From positions 62,001 through 126,000 of the forward strand of contig JBIKWB010000001.1 of assembly GCA_044356555.1 (NCBI GenBank): a stretch of 64,000 nucleotides of DNA, given 5' to 3'. Each line of letters begins with the position of its first letter. Position 1 is the stretch's first letter. The translations under genes were made by a program, and so were the position numbers. Below, piece after piece: positions 43,325-52,529 of this stretch. Under the pieces are notes generated by a model. The model ran no database searches, was not told the origin of the DNA, and was given only the letters and a program-made list of their open reading frames with translations. This stretch comes from Tous-C4FEB sp044356555. Its GTDB lineage: Bacteria; Verrucomicrobiota; Verrucomicrobiia; Opitutales; Opitutaceae.

Positions 43325-44889
43325 TGCGCACCCTCCGCACCGACTGTCTCGTGATTGGCGCCGGGCTCGCGGGCTCGGCGTATGCGCTCCAAGCCGCCAA
43401 GCGCGGGCTCTCCGTCGAACTTCTTTCCCTCTCCGAACCCCTCGCCGCCAACAGCGATTGGGCGCAGGGCGGAATCATCTACGACACCACCACGGCCACG
43501 GACGCCGGCTCGCTCGCGCAGGACATCCAGGAAGCCAGCGACCACACCTCAAATCCCGCCGCCGTCGCGCAACTCGTCAACGAGGGCCCGACCGCGGTGA
43601 AAGAGCTGCTACTCGACGAACTCCACGTCGCCTTCGACCGCGACGCCGCCGGCGAACTCGAATTCACCCGCGAGGGCGGACACAGCGAGAAGCGGATTAT
43701 CTTCGCCAAGGACGCCACCGGCCACGCCATCCTCGACCGCGTCGCCCAGCGCGTGGATGCCACGCCACGCATCACGCGCCGCCAAGGCTGGGTCGCCATC
43801 GACCTCCTCACGCTCTCCCACAACTCCGCCGACACCGCCGACAAATACGAGCCGCTCACCTGCTTCGGGGCTTACGTGCTCGACACGACCACCGGCGAGA
43901 CCGTCGCCATCGTCGCCAAGAAAACCATCCTCGCCACCGGCGGCCTCGGGCAGATTTTTCTACACTCGACCAACCAGCCCGGCAGCGTAGGCCACGGCGT
44001 CGCGATGGCGTATCGCGTAGGCGCGCGCCTCATCGACCTCGAATACGTCCAATTTCATCCGACCGTCTTCGCCAAGAAAAACGCCCCGCGCTTCCTCGTG
44101 ACCGAGGCCCTGCGCGGCGAGGGCGGTGTGCTCATCAACGCCAAGGGCGAACGTTTCATGGACGGCCTGCACCCGCGCGGCTCGCTCGCGCCGCGCGACA
44201 TCGTGGCCCGCGCGATCAAGCAGGAACTGGCAGCGAGCGGCGAAGCCTGCGTTTTTCTCGATCTCTCGGCGATGAAACCCGAATTCATCCGCGAGCGGTT
44301 TCCCACGATCTACGAGCGTTGCCTCAGCCACGGCGTCGACATTTCGCGCGAGCCGATCCCCGTCGTGCCCGCCGCGCATTTTGCCTGCGGCGGCGTCCAC
44401 GCCGATCTTCACGGCCGCACCAACATCCGCCATCTAAACGCCGTCGGCGAAACCGGCTGCACCGGCCTCCACGGCGCCAACCGCCTCGCGAGCACCTCCC
44501 TCCTCGAGTGCCTCACGAGCGCCAAGTTCACCGCGCTCGCCGACGCCGACGATGTCGCGCGCCTTACCTTTCACCTGCCCGAACCCCGCGCTTGGGAAAG
44601 CCCCACGCGCGAAGCCGATCCCGTGCTCGTGCGGCAGGACATCCAGCAAATCCAGACGACGATGTGGAACTACGCCGGCGTCGTGCGCTCGCCCAAACGC
44701 CTCACCCGCGCACGGCGCATTCTACTGGAGTTGCGCGAGGAGATTCAGAGCTTTTACCGCGGGTGCGCGCTCACGCGCGAATCGATCGAGCTGCGCAACG
44801 CCGTGCAAACCGCCCTCCTCGTCGTCCACGCCGCCACGCTCAACCCGCGCAGCAAAGGTTGCCACTACATCGCGCTGGATGCGGATTGA
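43324..44889 (+). CDS. nadB: L-aspartate oxidase NadB
   Basis: FAD enzyme that oxidises L-aspartate to iminoaspartate, the first step of de novo NAD synthesis and the substrate supplier for NadA; 521 residues. FAD-binding start CLVIGAGLAGSAYALQAAKR is at residues 8-27. SDWAQGGIIY near residue 44, ILATGGLGQIF, QFHPTVF, and the active-site region RFMDGLHPRGSLAPRDIVAR follow; HFACGGVHADLHGRTNI is typical of the NadB/SdhA family. Its ATG shares a base with the HicA stop. A strong palindrome follows 13 bases after the stop. Confidence 0.95.
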   Translation: MRTLRTDCLVIGAGLAGSAYALQAAKRGLSVELLSLSEPLAANSDWAQGGIIYDTTTATDAGSLAQDIQEASDHTSNPAAVAQLVNEGPTAVKELLLDELHVAFDRDAAGELEFTREGGHSEKRIIFAKDATGHAILDRVAQRVDATPRITRRQGWVAIDLLTLSHNSADTADKYEPLTCFGAYVLDTTTGETVAIVAKKTILATGGLGQIFLHSTNQPGSVGHGVAMAYRVGARLIDLEYVQFHPTVFAKKNAPRFLVTEALRGEGGVLINAKGERFMDGLHPRGSLAPRDIVARAIKQELAASGEACVFLDLSAMKPEFIRERFPTIYERCLSHGVDISREPIPVVPAAHFACGGVHADLHGRTNIRHLNAVGETGCTGLHGANRLASTSLLECLTSAKFTALADADDVARLTFHLPEPRAWESPTREADPVLVRQDIQQIQTTMWNYAGVVRSPKRLTRARRILLELREEIQSFYRGCALTRESIELRNAVQTALLVVHAATLNPRSKGCHYIALDAD

Positions 44890-44902
44890 AGGATCGGAGA
44901 AT

Positions 44903-44962
44903 TGTAGGAGCGAGCTTGCTCGCGATTCCGAGTCCAAGATCGCGAGCAAGCTCGCTCCTACA
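44903..44962. repeat. REP-like perfect palindrome after nadB
   Basis: Arms of 24 bases at 44903-44926 and 44939-44962 are perfect reverse complements around a 12-base spacer. Each arm reads TGTAGGAGCGAGCTTGCTCG plus CGAT. The sequence closely resembles the REP palindromes described from Pseudomonas-type genomes. It lies between the convergent nadB and the EF-hand-like membrane protein gene, where it could protect 3' ends or stop transcription from both sides. Confidence 0.8.
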
Positions 44963-44965
44963 TCG

Positions 44966-44992
44966 AACCCGGCGCCGAAGCTGCGCCGGGTT
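44966..44992. terminator. GC-rich hairpin between convergent genes
   Basis: A 10-bp stem, AACCCGGCGC with GCGCCGGGTT, and a 7-base loop, directly after the REP-like palindrome and 12 bases before the stop of the minus-strand gene at 45004. No good T tract on either side, so rho-independent termination is only possible. Confidence 0.45.
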
Positions 44993-45003
44993 TCACCCGA
45001 GAT

Positions 45004-47238
45004 TCACTTGGCCGGAGCGGCGGGCGCCGGGGCCGCCGGAACCGGGGACGCAGGCGCCGCCGGTGAGGCCGTAGTGATGGCCGCCACCGGCGCGGGCGCC
45101 GGCTGCCAGAAATAACGTCCGTGCTTCGTCTGGTCCCAACGCACCCAGATCGCGGCGGCGGCCAACCCGAGGAGCAAACTGAGAGTGATTGCGTTCCGCT
45201 TCCGACCGGCGGCTTCCTTGTCCTCGTAGGGATCCTCGAGGGAGCGTTTCGCGCCGGGCGGGAGCACGGCCATGTCGGTGAGCGCACGGCCGAAGGGGAT
45301 GTTGATCTTCACGCGGCCGTTCACCGCCCAGCCGTTGCCTTCGAGGATAGGGCCGAGGGTGCGCTGACGGAGTTTCAGCCAGGCGATGATCATCGAGGGT
45401 GAGGAGATCACCAGCATCAGACCGATCAACACCAGCGGGTATTGCCAGATCTCGAGTTTGAAGACGTAACCCAGAATTAGGGTGATCGCTGTGACGGCGC
45501 CCGAGATGGCCACGCCGATGGCGGCCACGGCTCCGACGTCCACTTTCTTGGGCGGCTCGACGAGTTTGGCCTGGTCAGCGTTGACGGTTTTCTCGGCGGC
45601 GGCGGCGAGCTTGCTCGAGGAGGCGGCTTCGGCGGCGGCGGCGCGTTTGGCGACCTGCTCCTCGATCATGCGGACAAACTTTTTATACGGCGACCAGAAC
45701 GCCTGGCGGATGCTGATAGGATTATCGACGATGCTCGTGATGACGGTGTCCCAATCGCGGCCTTGGCGGTCGTAGAAGAGCCCGTGGCGGCCAACAAAGA
45801 GGTAGTCGCTGTCGCCCTGCGTGAAGCAGGCGGCGATCACCATGGGCGGAGAACCGGCGCGAGTGCAGGTGCAGTAGGCGATGTAAGCCTTGCTCATCGC
45901 GGCGAGCGGGTTGGCGCCATCCACGCGGATGCAGAGTTCGGTGCTGCGGCTGTCGAGATAGAGCGTGCCCGCCTGGAACATCGCCCAGCGGTCGCGCGAG
46001 TAGAAATCGGCGAAGTTGACGAAATTATGGAGCAGCGAGCGGAGATCCCGATGATAACGCGTGAGCCGCTCGACGTCGCTGATCGCTTTAAACTCGGGGG
46101 CAAGCGCGGCGTCGGCCGTGATCAAGGCGGTCAGCGCGGCGCGGCCGGGCCCGCCGAGGATTTCTTTCGCGCGGGCGAGACCGAGTTTTTCCACGGAAGA
46201 GCCGGCCTTGGCGCCAAGCCACGTCTCGTAAGCGGCGAACTGCGCGTTTAACGCGGCCCACTCCGCCGCGGTGATCGTCGTCTTGGCGGCCCCGAGCACC
46301 GGCGTGACGACGGCGGCGTGCAACGTGGCCAGCGCGCCGGCCCAAGCGGGATTCACCCCGGTGAGCAACGGCAACGGCGCGTCGGCCTCAATCCGCGCGA
46401 GCGGAAATCCGGCAACCTCGGACGCCGTGATCGTGAGGTCCTTGGCCGCGATGGCCAAATACTCGGTCTCGCTGCGGTTGAGGGCGGCGAGGGCGCGGCC
46501 GTCGAAGGCGGCGAGGCGGGCGCGCGCGAAGTAGTCTTCGACCTTGGCGCGGACCGCTTTGAGGGCGTTGACGGCGGCATCGGTGGCGGAGCCGAGGACG
46601 GCGATGTCTTTGCCGGCGCTCTGCTCGACCCAGACGACGTAGGCGGCGAGATCGGCAAAAAACGTTTCGATCTGCACGGCGGTGACTCCCGTGCTGCCGG
46701 CGAGATCGGCGGTGCCGCCGACGGTGGCGATGATGTCTTTGATGAGAGTCTGCGTGGCGGCGTCTTCGGTGGCCTCGGGCGGGATGACGCCGTCGCCGTT
46801 GAGCGCGGAGGCGGCGAAGATCTTCGCCGTGTTGGCGGCGTCTTCGACCGGCAGCGCGGTCGCGGATTTTTGGCCAAGGTTGGAGAGGATCTGTTTGGCG
46901 GAGGCGAGCAGGACCTTGCCCTCGGGCGTGGCGTCGTTGATCGCGGCGAGCGGCAGCGCGGCGGCGCCGGCGAGGAGGACGGTCGGATCTTTCACGCGGG
47001 CGGCGGCCCACTTGATGGCGGCGAGCAACTCAGGGACGCGCACGCGGCCGTCGGCGTCGGAATCGATCAACGCGAGGGTCTTTTCATCGAGTTCCAAGCC
47101 CTTGACGGGACAACTCAGGGCGACCCACAGTTTTTGATCGAGCTGTTCGAGCGCCAGCAGATCGGCGCCGCTCGTGAGCGAAACTTGATCAAGGCCGCCG
47201 GTCCGGAAGAAGTTCCAAGCGTGTGAGATAGATGGCAT
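45004..47238 (-). CDS. large membrane protein with EF-hand-like motifs
   Basis: Not recognised as a known enzyme; 744 residues from ATG 47238. Near the N terminus a canonical calcium-loop pattern DSDADGRVRVPE is at 59-70, and a second, degenerate one near 155 (LNGDGVIPPE). The middle is Ala-rich helical, with a conserved-looking core around residues 380-530 (RYHRDLRSLLHNFVNFADFY, GDSDYLFVGRHGLFYDRQGR, NPISIRQAFWSPYKKFVRMI). C-terminal membrane helices lie around 590-650 and near 705-720, ending in a Pro/Ala-rich tail. The bulk probably faces the cytosol. Function unknown; it is convergent with nadB. Confidence 0.65.
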   Translation of the reverse strand: MPSISHAWNFFRTGGLDQVSLTSGADLLALEQLDQKLWVALSCPVKGLELDEKTLALIDSDADGRVRVPELLAAIKWAAARVKDPTVLLAGAAALPLAAINDATPEGKVLLASAKQILSNLGQKSATALPVEDAANTAKIFAASALNGDGVIPPEATEDAATQTLIKDIIATVGGTADLAGSTGVTAVQIETFFADLAAYVVWVEQSAGKDIAVLGSATDAAVNALKAVRAKVEDYFARARLAAFDGRALAALNRSETEYLAIAAKDLTITASEVAGFPLARIEADAPLPLLTGVNPAWAGALATLHAAVVTPVLGAAKTTITAAEWAALNAQFAAYETWLGAKAGSSVEKLGLARAKEILGGPGRAALTALITADAALAPEFKAISDVERLTRYHRDLRSLLHNFVNFADFYSRDRWAMFQAGTLYLDSRSTELCIRVDGANPLAAMSKAYIAYCTCTRAGSPPMVIAACFTQGDSDYLFVGRHGLFYDRQGRDWDTVITSIVDNPISIRQAFWSPYKKFVRMIEEQVAKRAAAAEAASSSKLAAAAEKTVNADQAKLVEPPKKVDVGAVAAIGVAISGAVTAITLILGYVFKLEIWQYPLVLIGLMLVISSPSMIIAWLKLRQRTLGPILEGNGWAVNGRVKINIPFGRALTDMAVLPPGAKRSLEDPYEDKEAAGRKRNAITLSLLLGLAAAAIWVRWDQTKHGRYFWQPAPAPVAAITTASPAAPASPVPAAPAPAAPAK

Positions 47239-47328
47239 CGCCCGAGAAAAACAATTTCGCGAATCGAAGCAACCCCACAGCCAACGGAGATTGCCCCGCC
47301 CGCGCCCGCTCAAGCTCTCGCTCCGGAT

Positions 47329-48321
47329 TTACCGCGGGGCCGCACCAAAATCTTCGAGATACTGGGCCACGATGGTCTTCAGATCGGGCGGCACCGGCAG
47401 GCCGAGTGCGACCGCGCGCGCCGCGTCGATTGCCACCGGCCAATTGCTCACGATCCCATGGATCCGAGCATCCAGAGCCTCGACCACCGGCCCGAGCGTG
47501 AGACCATGCTCGGTCGCGATTTCTGCCAGCACGGCGGACGCCAGCGCGGGCGTGACGGTGTGGGCCGGCAACACGTAGCCGCGATCCCCGCCGAGCGCTA
47601 CCTCAGGCACTTCGTGGAGCGCGACGAGCGAATCAATCACGGTGCGATAACCGGTCACGGGATGACCTTGATCGCGCGGCACCGGCAGCTGGCACGGTTC
47701 ACCGCGCAACGGCTCGCGAAACATCCCGCTCACCCAACTCGACGCAGCCGCGTTGGGCTTGCCCGGCCGGATGATCACCGTGGGCAGGCGCGCCGTGCGG
47801 CCGTCGAAGTGGCCTTTGCGGGTGTAGTCGTTGAGCAAGTGTTCGCAGATGGCTTTGGTGATGCCGTAGGTCGTGCCCGGAGTGAGTTTATCCGAATCGG
47901 AGCACGGGCGGAGCACGGCCGCACCGCCGTAACAGGCGATGCTGCTGGCGAACACGACCCGCGGGCGGCCCGGCAGGACGCGCGCCGCTTCGAAAACATT
48001 GCGTCCGCCGTCGAGATTGACGCGGAGCGCGTCGTCGAAGCGTTGCTCGCATTCGCCGCTGACCATCGAGGCGAGGTGAAAAATCGACGTCGCGTTTTCT
48101 TGGCCGACCGCCGCAAAGACCGCCGCGCGGTCCCCGATGTCGCCCTTGGCGTGCCGCACGCGTTCATCGGTCGGCGGTTGATGAAAAAAAGCGTCGAACA
48201 ACACGAGCTGGTCGATGGGTTCCGACACGCCCGAGGGGCCGGTGAGTTCGCCGCGTTGGAGAAGTTTGACCGCCAGCCGAGAACCAAGGAAACCGCCGCC
48301 GCCGGTGATGATGACTTTCAT
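47329..48321 (-). CDS. denD: D-erythronate dehydrogenase-like NAD-dependent epimerase/dehydratase
   Basis: Short-chain extended reductase, 330 residues from ATG 48321; a much longer open frame upstream on this strand is not coding. Rossmann motif IITGGGGFLGSRLAV at 4-18. The catalytic Tyr-x-x-x-Lys is TTYGITKAICEHLL (about 150). The stretch TVIIRPGKPNAAASSWVSGM is characteristic of DenD-type proteins, which oxidise tetronates at C2 before decarboxylation. The kinase and other tetronate genes are not nearby, so the substrate is tentative. Confidence 0.78.
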   Translation of the reverse strand: MKVIITGGGGFLGSRLAVKLLQRGELTGPSGVSEPIDQLVLFDAFFHQPPTDERVRHAKGDIGDRAAVFAAVGQENATSIFHLASMVSGECEQRFDDALRVNLDGGRNVFEAARVLPGRPRVVFASSIACYGGAAVLRPCSDSDKLTPGTTYGITKAICEHLLNDYTRKGHFDGRTARLPTVIIRPGKPNAAASSWVSGMFREPLRGEPCQLPVPRDQGHPVTGYRTVIDSLVALHEVPEVALGGDRGYVLPAHTVTPALASAVLAEIATEHGLTLGPVVEALDARIHGIVSNWPVAIDAARAVALGLPVPPDLKTIVAQYLEDFGAAPR

Positions 48322-48636
48322 GGGGTGGGAATTAGGGAGTGGGTGCCGCAGCCGGAGCGGCAAAAACCGAGCCGTCTTCATCACGAAAATTGGCGCGAAG
48401 CGTGGCAAGAGATTCCCGCGTGAGCCGACGGCGGCGGCAAAACGGAAAGCAAAGCCAAGGATCGGGGTGGCATAGGCGTCCCGCCCAAGGGGATCGGAAA
48501 CGACCGGGCGCGATGCCCGCTGAGTCACCGGCGAGACGCCCCTGCCATTTTCATCACGCTTCGCTGACTCAACCTCCAGATTCACACCCGCCGTTTTTCT
48601 ATTCCCATCCCGGCGAGCGGTAACCACGTTGGCGCG
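48322..48636. other. 315-bp divergent intergenic region with GC-rich palindromes
   Basis: No gene is seen. It separates denD (minus) from the BASS transporter (plus) and must hold both promoters. A GC-rich block at about 48454-48545 has several short inverted segments, for example GGGCGCGATGCCC near 48507, and paired GGCGTC and GACGCC about 60 bases apart. This could be a folded RNA or another dispersed repeat. It does not match a riboswitch consensus that I know. Confidence 0.45.
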
Positions 48637-49566
48637 ATGCCCCGATTTCTCTCGCTCGCCGCCGATGCTTTCCCGCTCTGGATTTTGGTCGGAGCCGGGA
48701 TCGCGCTCGTGGAGCCCACCGTGTTCACCTGGTTTTCCGGACCGTGGATCGTCTGGACCCTCGCCCTCGTGATGCTCGGGATGGGGCTCACGTTGGAACC
48801 GGCGGATTTTAAACGCATCGGCACGATGCCACGGCCGATCGCCCTCGGCTTCGTCGCCCAATACACGATCATGCCGGGCCTGGGCTGGGGCATCGCCCAA
48901 GCGCTGCAACTCGACGGGCCTTTCGCCGTCGGGCTGATCCTCGTCGCGTGCTGCCCCGGCGGTACCGCGTCGAACATCGTCACCTATCTGGCGCGCGCCG
49001 ATGTCGCGCTCTCGGTCGTGATGACGATGTGTTCGACCTTTGCGGCCGTCTTCATGACCCCGTTGCTCACGAGCTGGCTGGCCGGCACCTGGGTCAAGGT
49101 CGACGGCTGGGGCCTCTTCACGAGCACGGCGCAAGTGGTCTTGCTGCCGCTGGTGTTGGGCTTGGTCCTCCGCCGCGTCGCCCCGCGCGCGGTGGCCGCG
49201 GTGCTGCCGGCCGCGCCGTTGGCTTCGGTGCTGGGCGTCATGCTGATCGTGTCGAGCATCGTGGGGGCCAACGCACCGGCCATCCGGGCCAGCGCCGGCC
49301 CGCTCGTGGTCGCGGTGTTCTTGCTGCACGCCGGCGGCTTTGGCCTCGGTTATCTGTTGGCGCGGCTCACCGGCCAGACCGAGACGACCTGCCGCACGAT
49401 CTCCATCGAAGTGGGCATGCAAAACAGCGGGCTCGGCGTGGTGTTGGCGCGCCAGAATTTTGCGGACCCGCTCACCGCCGTGCCCTGCGCGATATCCAGC
49501 GTGTTCCACTCGGTGATCGGCAGTCTGCTGGCGGGATGGTGGCGTTGGCGCGACCGGGCCCGCTGA
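48637..49566 (+). CDS. bile acid:sodium symporter (BASS) family transporter
   Basis: Inner-membrane Na+-coupled carrier, 309 residues, about 9-10 helices. Family marks: ALVMLGMGLTLEPADFKRIG near residue 44, ILVACCPGGTASNIVTYLAR near residue 95 (sodium-site region), DVALSVVMTMCSTFAAVFMTP and ISIEVGMQNSGLGVVLA near residue 255, the second crossover. Such carriers move organic acids such as pyruvate, pantoate or bile acids. The neighbour denD suggests a sugar acid, without proof. Confidence 0.88.
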   Translation: MPRFLSLAADAFPLWILVGAGIALVEPTVFTWFSGPWIVWTLALVMLGMGLTLEPADFKRIGTMPRPIALGFVAQYTIMPGLGWGIAQALQLDGPFAVGLILVACCPGGTASNIVTYLARADVALSVVMTMCSTFAAVFMTPLLTSWLAGTWVKVDGWGLFTSTAQVVLLPLVLGLVLRRVAPRAVAAVLPAAPLASVLGVMLIVSSIVGANAPAIRASAGPLVVAVFLLHAGGFGLGYLLARLTGQTETTCRTISIEVGMQNSGLGVVLARQNFADPLTAVPCAISSVFHSVIGSLLAGWWRWRDRAR

Positions 49567-49629
49567 GAAAGTGTGCGCGCGGATGTTTTTGAGTTGGTCC
49601 GTCCGGCGCGGCGCCCGTAACTCGTGAAG

Positions 49630-50586
49630 ATGAACCTGCTCCGCCCCACCCTGCTCCTTCTCGCCGCCAGCCTCGTTGCCCCGCTCGGCTTCGCCCAGCA
49701 GACCTACACTCTCGGCATGGTCGCCAAATCGGCGGGCAACCCTTTCTTCGAAGCCGCCCGCGCCGGGGCCAACGACGCCGCCCGCGACCTTGGGAAACAA
49801 CACGGCATCACGGTCAAGATCGACTGGCGCACGCCCAACGAAGAGGACGCGCAGAAACAAGCCGAGTTCATCGAACAACTCCTGCTCAACGGGGCCGACG
49901 GCATCATCATCAGTTGCTCCGACGCCAACAAAGTGACCGACACCATCAACAAAGCCGTCGCGCAAGGTGTGCCGGTCGCGACATTCTCGGGCGACGCTCC
50001 GGCGAGCAAACGCTTCATCTCGATCGGCATCGACGACTACGCGGCGGGCGCGGCGACGTTTGAGGCGCTTGCCAACGAACTCGGCGGCAAGGGCGTGGTC
50101 GCCGCCATCGACGGCAATCCCAACGCCGTGAATCTCCAGCAACGCGCGGCCGGTTTTCGCGCGGCGGCGAAGAAATTTCCCGGCATCCGGCTCGTGGATA
50201 TTTTTTACCACAAAGAGACCCCGCAGGACGCCGTCGCCAAGATCGAGCAAGTCATGCAAGCCAACCCCGACATCACCGGCTGGGGCCTGCTCGGCGGCTG
50301 GCCCTTGTTCACCGACAACGCACTCAAATGGCCGGCCGGCACGATCAAGTGCGTGTCGATCGACGCGCTCCCGCAGCAACTCGGCTACGTGCGCAGCGGG
50401 CACGTGCAATTGCTCCTCGGCCAAGATGTCTACGGCTACGGCCGCTTGGCCGTCGAAAGCCTCATCAACCAACTCCTGCTAAAGAAATCCCCGCCGCAAC
50501 CCATCGCGAACACCGCACTGATCCCGGTCACCCGCGCCAACGTCGAAGCTATCGCGAAGAGCTGGGAAACCTGGCTGCCGAAGTGA
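49630..50586 (+). CDS. periplasmic sugar-binding protein of ABC type
   Basis: Exported solute-binding protein of about 318 residues. ATG 49630 is preferred; a GTG two codons upstream (49624) is possible. Signal peptide NLLRPTLLLLAASLVAPLGFA, then YTLGMVAKSAGNPFFEAARA, the ribose/xylose-binding start, NGADGIIISCSDANKVTDTI near residue 95, DDYAAGAATFEALANELGG, and the hinge IDGNPNAVNLQQRAAGF. No ATPase or permease gene lies nearby in the window, so it is an orphan, or its partners are elsewhere. It may also serve a chemosensory function. Confidence 0.86.
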   Translation: MNLLRPTLLLLAASLVAPLGFAQQTYTLGMVAKSAGNPFFEAARAGANDAARDLGKQHGITVKIDWRTPNEEDAQKQAEFIEQLLLNGADGIIISCSDANKVTDTINKAVAQGVPVATFSGDAPASKRFISIGIDDYAAGAATFEALANELGGKGVVAAIDGNPNAVNLQQRAAGFRAAAKKFPGIRLVDIFYHKETPQDAVAKIEQVMQANPDITGWGLLGGWPLFTDNALKWPAGTIKCVSIDALPQQLGYVRSGHVQLLLGQDVYGYGRLAVESLINQLLLKKSPPQPIANTALIPVTRANVEAIAKSWETWLPK

Positions 50587-50669
50587 TCGGGTCCCCCGCC
50601 CCGAATCACGGCGCTTCGTAAACCTCGATCAGCTCTTGTCGCTCGCTTGGACTGCCTTGAACGAAGGGA

Positions 50670-51146
50670 TCATCGGTCGGAGTTGGACGCGAAACAGGGT
50701 TCGGCGGCGGGATCGGACCGGGGACGGGGTTGCCCGGCGGTGTAAATTCCGGCGTCACTTTCGAGTGACAGCGTATCCAGGTCGGCGGATGCGTTTAGGA
50801 AGATCAGCGCACGGGCCTCGGGGGAATGCCGGGTCCGGCATTCCTCGACCCAGTCGTTCACGGGTGCGGGCAGTTGAGCGCACTGGTCGACCGAGATAAA
50901 AATGAGTTCGGCGTGGTCGGCCGCGAGCAAGGCCTGCGCCCGAACGCGGGGATGGTCGAGCAGATCAAAGCGCCAGAGACTGGGCTTGAACGACACCTCG
51001 GGGTGCAGGCGCTGATTGAGATTGGCGAGGAGGGCGAGCGCCCGGTGGCCGGCAGCCGCGTTTTCGTAGATGACCGCGACGTTGAGTTCGACGGCATCGT
51101 CGGGGGTGGCCTCGGCAAGCGAAGGAGTGGCGGCGTAAGGGTTCAT
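50670..51146 (-). CDS. hypothetical protein
   Basis: Not recognised. A 158-residue soluble protein. ATG 51146 starts MNPYAATPSLAEATPDDAVE and is followed by an alternating alpha/beta pattern: ELNVAVIYENAAAGHRAL, LWRFDLLDHPRVRAQALL, HAELIFISVDQCAQLPAPV and ARALIFLNASADLD. This looks like a Rossmann or receiver-like fold without the phosphorylation Asp. The last 30 residues are disordered. It is divergent from the VCBS gene at 51369. Confidence 0.55.
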   Translation of the reverse strand: MNPYAATPSLAEATPDDAVELNVAVIYENAAAGHRALALLANLNQRLHPEVSFKPSLWRFDLLDHPRVRAQALLAADHAELIFISVDQCAQLPAPVNDWVEECRTRHSPEARALIFLNASADLDTLSLESDAGIYTAGQPRPRSDPAAEPCFASNSDR

Positions 51147-51368
51147 GGGGAGCGGGAGTGGAATCGGATACGGGCGGAGAAACCGGCGGGGCCGGCGGGG
51201 GCTGGAACGCGAAAAGGGGAAGCGGTTCCGGCAGGATACGCGGATCGCACCGGATATTCTCCGCTTGTTTTGCGCTTGTCCGCGCAGATTTTGGCGGAAA
51301 TCGCCCGGGGTCGCGGCCCCGCTCAAGGGAGTTTTGCTTTTTCGGCCGGGGCCTGAGTGAAATGGCGG

Positions 51369-52529
51369 ATGCGTTACCTTCTGATTTGGGTGTTGGCGGG
51401 CGGAGTAGCGGTGGCGGCGGAGTTGGCGGCGCCGAAGTTCCGGGCCGTGGACATTGATACAAAGATCGAAATCGGCTACGGCCTCGCGATCGCCGACGTC
51501 GATGGCGACGGGAAGCCCGACGTGCTGCTCGCCGACAAAAAGCAGATCGTTTGGTATCGAAATCCCGCGTGGGAGAAATTCGTGATCGCGGAGAATCTTA
51601 CGGAAAAGGACAACGTGTGCATCGCGGCGGCGGACATCGACGGTGACGGGCGATGCGAGGTCGCGGTCGGCGCGGAGTGGAATCCCGGCGACACGTTGAA
51701 CAGCGGCGCAGTCTTTTTCCTGATCGCCCCGGCGGACCGCACGCAACGTTGGGAGCCGATGCGGTTGCCGCACGAACCCACGGTGCACCGGATGTACTGG
51801 GTGAAAAATTCCGCAGGCAAATATGAGTTGGCCGTCCAACCGCTCCACGGGCGGGGCAACAAGAACAACGCGGGGGCGGGGGCGAAACTGTTGACCTATA
51901 CGGTGCCGAAAGATCCGCGGCAGGAATGGCAGACGGCGGTCGTCGGCGACTTCATGCACGCCTCGCACAATTTCCAGGCGATCAACTGGGACGTCGATCC
52001 GGAGGAGGAGTTGTTGGCGGCGGGCAAGGAAGGGATCTGGTATTTTGGCCGGACGGCCAGCGGGTGGAAAAACCGGCAGTTAACCGACCAACCTGCCGGG
52101 GAAATCCGCGAAGGCCGGCTGGGTGGAACCCGGCGATTCCTCGCGACGATCGAGCCGATGCACGGGAACACCGTGGCGCTCTATCTCGAACCCGGGGCAC
52201 CGGGCGGCAAGTGGACGCGGCGGGTGCTCGATGAGACGCTGAAAGACGGCCACGCCTTGGCGGTGGGCGATGTGCTCGGGCTCGGTGCGCCGCAGATCGT
52301 GGCGGGCTGGCGGGCGATGAATCCGCGCGGCGCGCCGGGGATCCGGCTCTATGTGCCGGGGGACGCGGCGGGGGTGGGCGCGCAGAGGTTTGAGATCGGC
52401 GGGACCGAAGTCGCCGTGGAAGATTTGAAACTGGCGGACCTCGATGGCGACGGGCGACTGGATATCATCGCGGCCGGGCGGCAGACGAAGAACGTGCGGA
52501 TTTTTTGGAATCTCGGGACGGCGAAGTAG
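51369..52529 (+). CDS. secreted FG-GAP/VCBS-repeat protein
   Basis: Exported propeller protein of about 386 residues. ATG 51369 (RYLLIWVLAGGVAVAAEL signal peptide) is preferred; a GTG at 51357 adds four residues. Calcium-loop repeats: DVDGDGKPDVLLAD, DIDGDGRCEVAVG, the degenerate DVDPEEELLAAG, and DLDGDGRLDIIAAG. It differs from the VCBS protein at 33116 in having fewer intact loops. Binding partner unknown; no enzyme motif is seen. Confidence 0.78.
   Translation: MRYLLIWVLAGGVAVAAELAAPKFRAVDIDTKIEIGYGLAIADVDGDGKPDVLLADKKQIVWYRNPAWEKFVIAENLTEKDNVCIAAADIDGDGRCEVAVGAEWNPGDTLNSGAVFFLIAPADRTQRWEPMRLPHEPTVHRMYWVKNSAGKYELAVQPLHGRGNKNNAGAGAKLLTYTVPKDPRQEWQTAVVGDFMHASHNFQAINWDVDPEEELLAAGKEGIWYFGRTASGWKNRQLTDQPAGEIREGRLGGTRRFLATIEPMHGNTVALYLEPGAPGGKWTRRVLDETLKDGHALAVGDVLGLGAPQIVAGWRAMNPRGAPGIRLYVPGDAAGVGAQRFEIGGTEVAVEDLKLADLDGDGRLDIIAAGRQTKNVRIFWNLGTAK

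Noticed and set aside
48454..48545. Cobalamin, TPP or c-di-GMP riboswitch upstream of denD or the BASS gene
   Set aside because: None of the consensus cores that I know could be laid over the sequence; left as an unassigned palindrome-rich block.
48322..50472. Extension of the denD frame upstream to 50472 on the minus strand
   Set aside because: It would run antisense through the BASS transporter and sugar-binding protein; the Rossmann start MKVIITGGGG at 48321 is the natural beginning.
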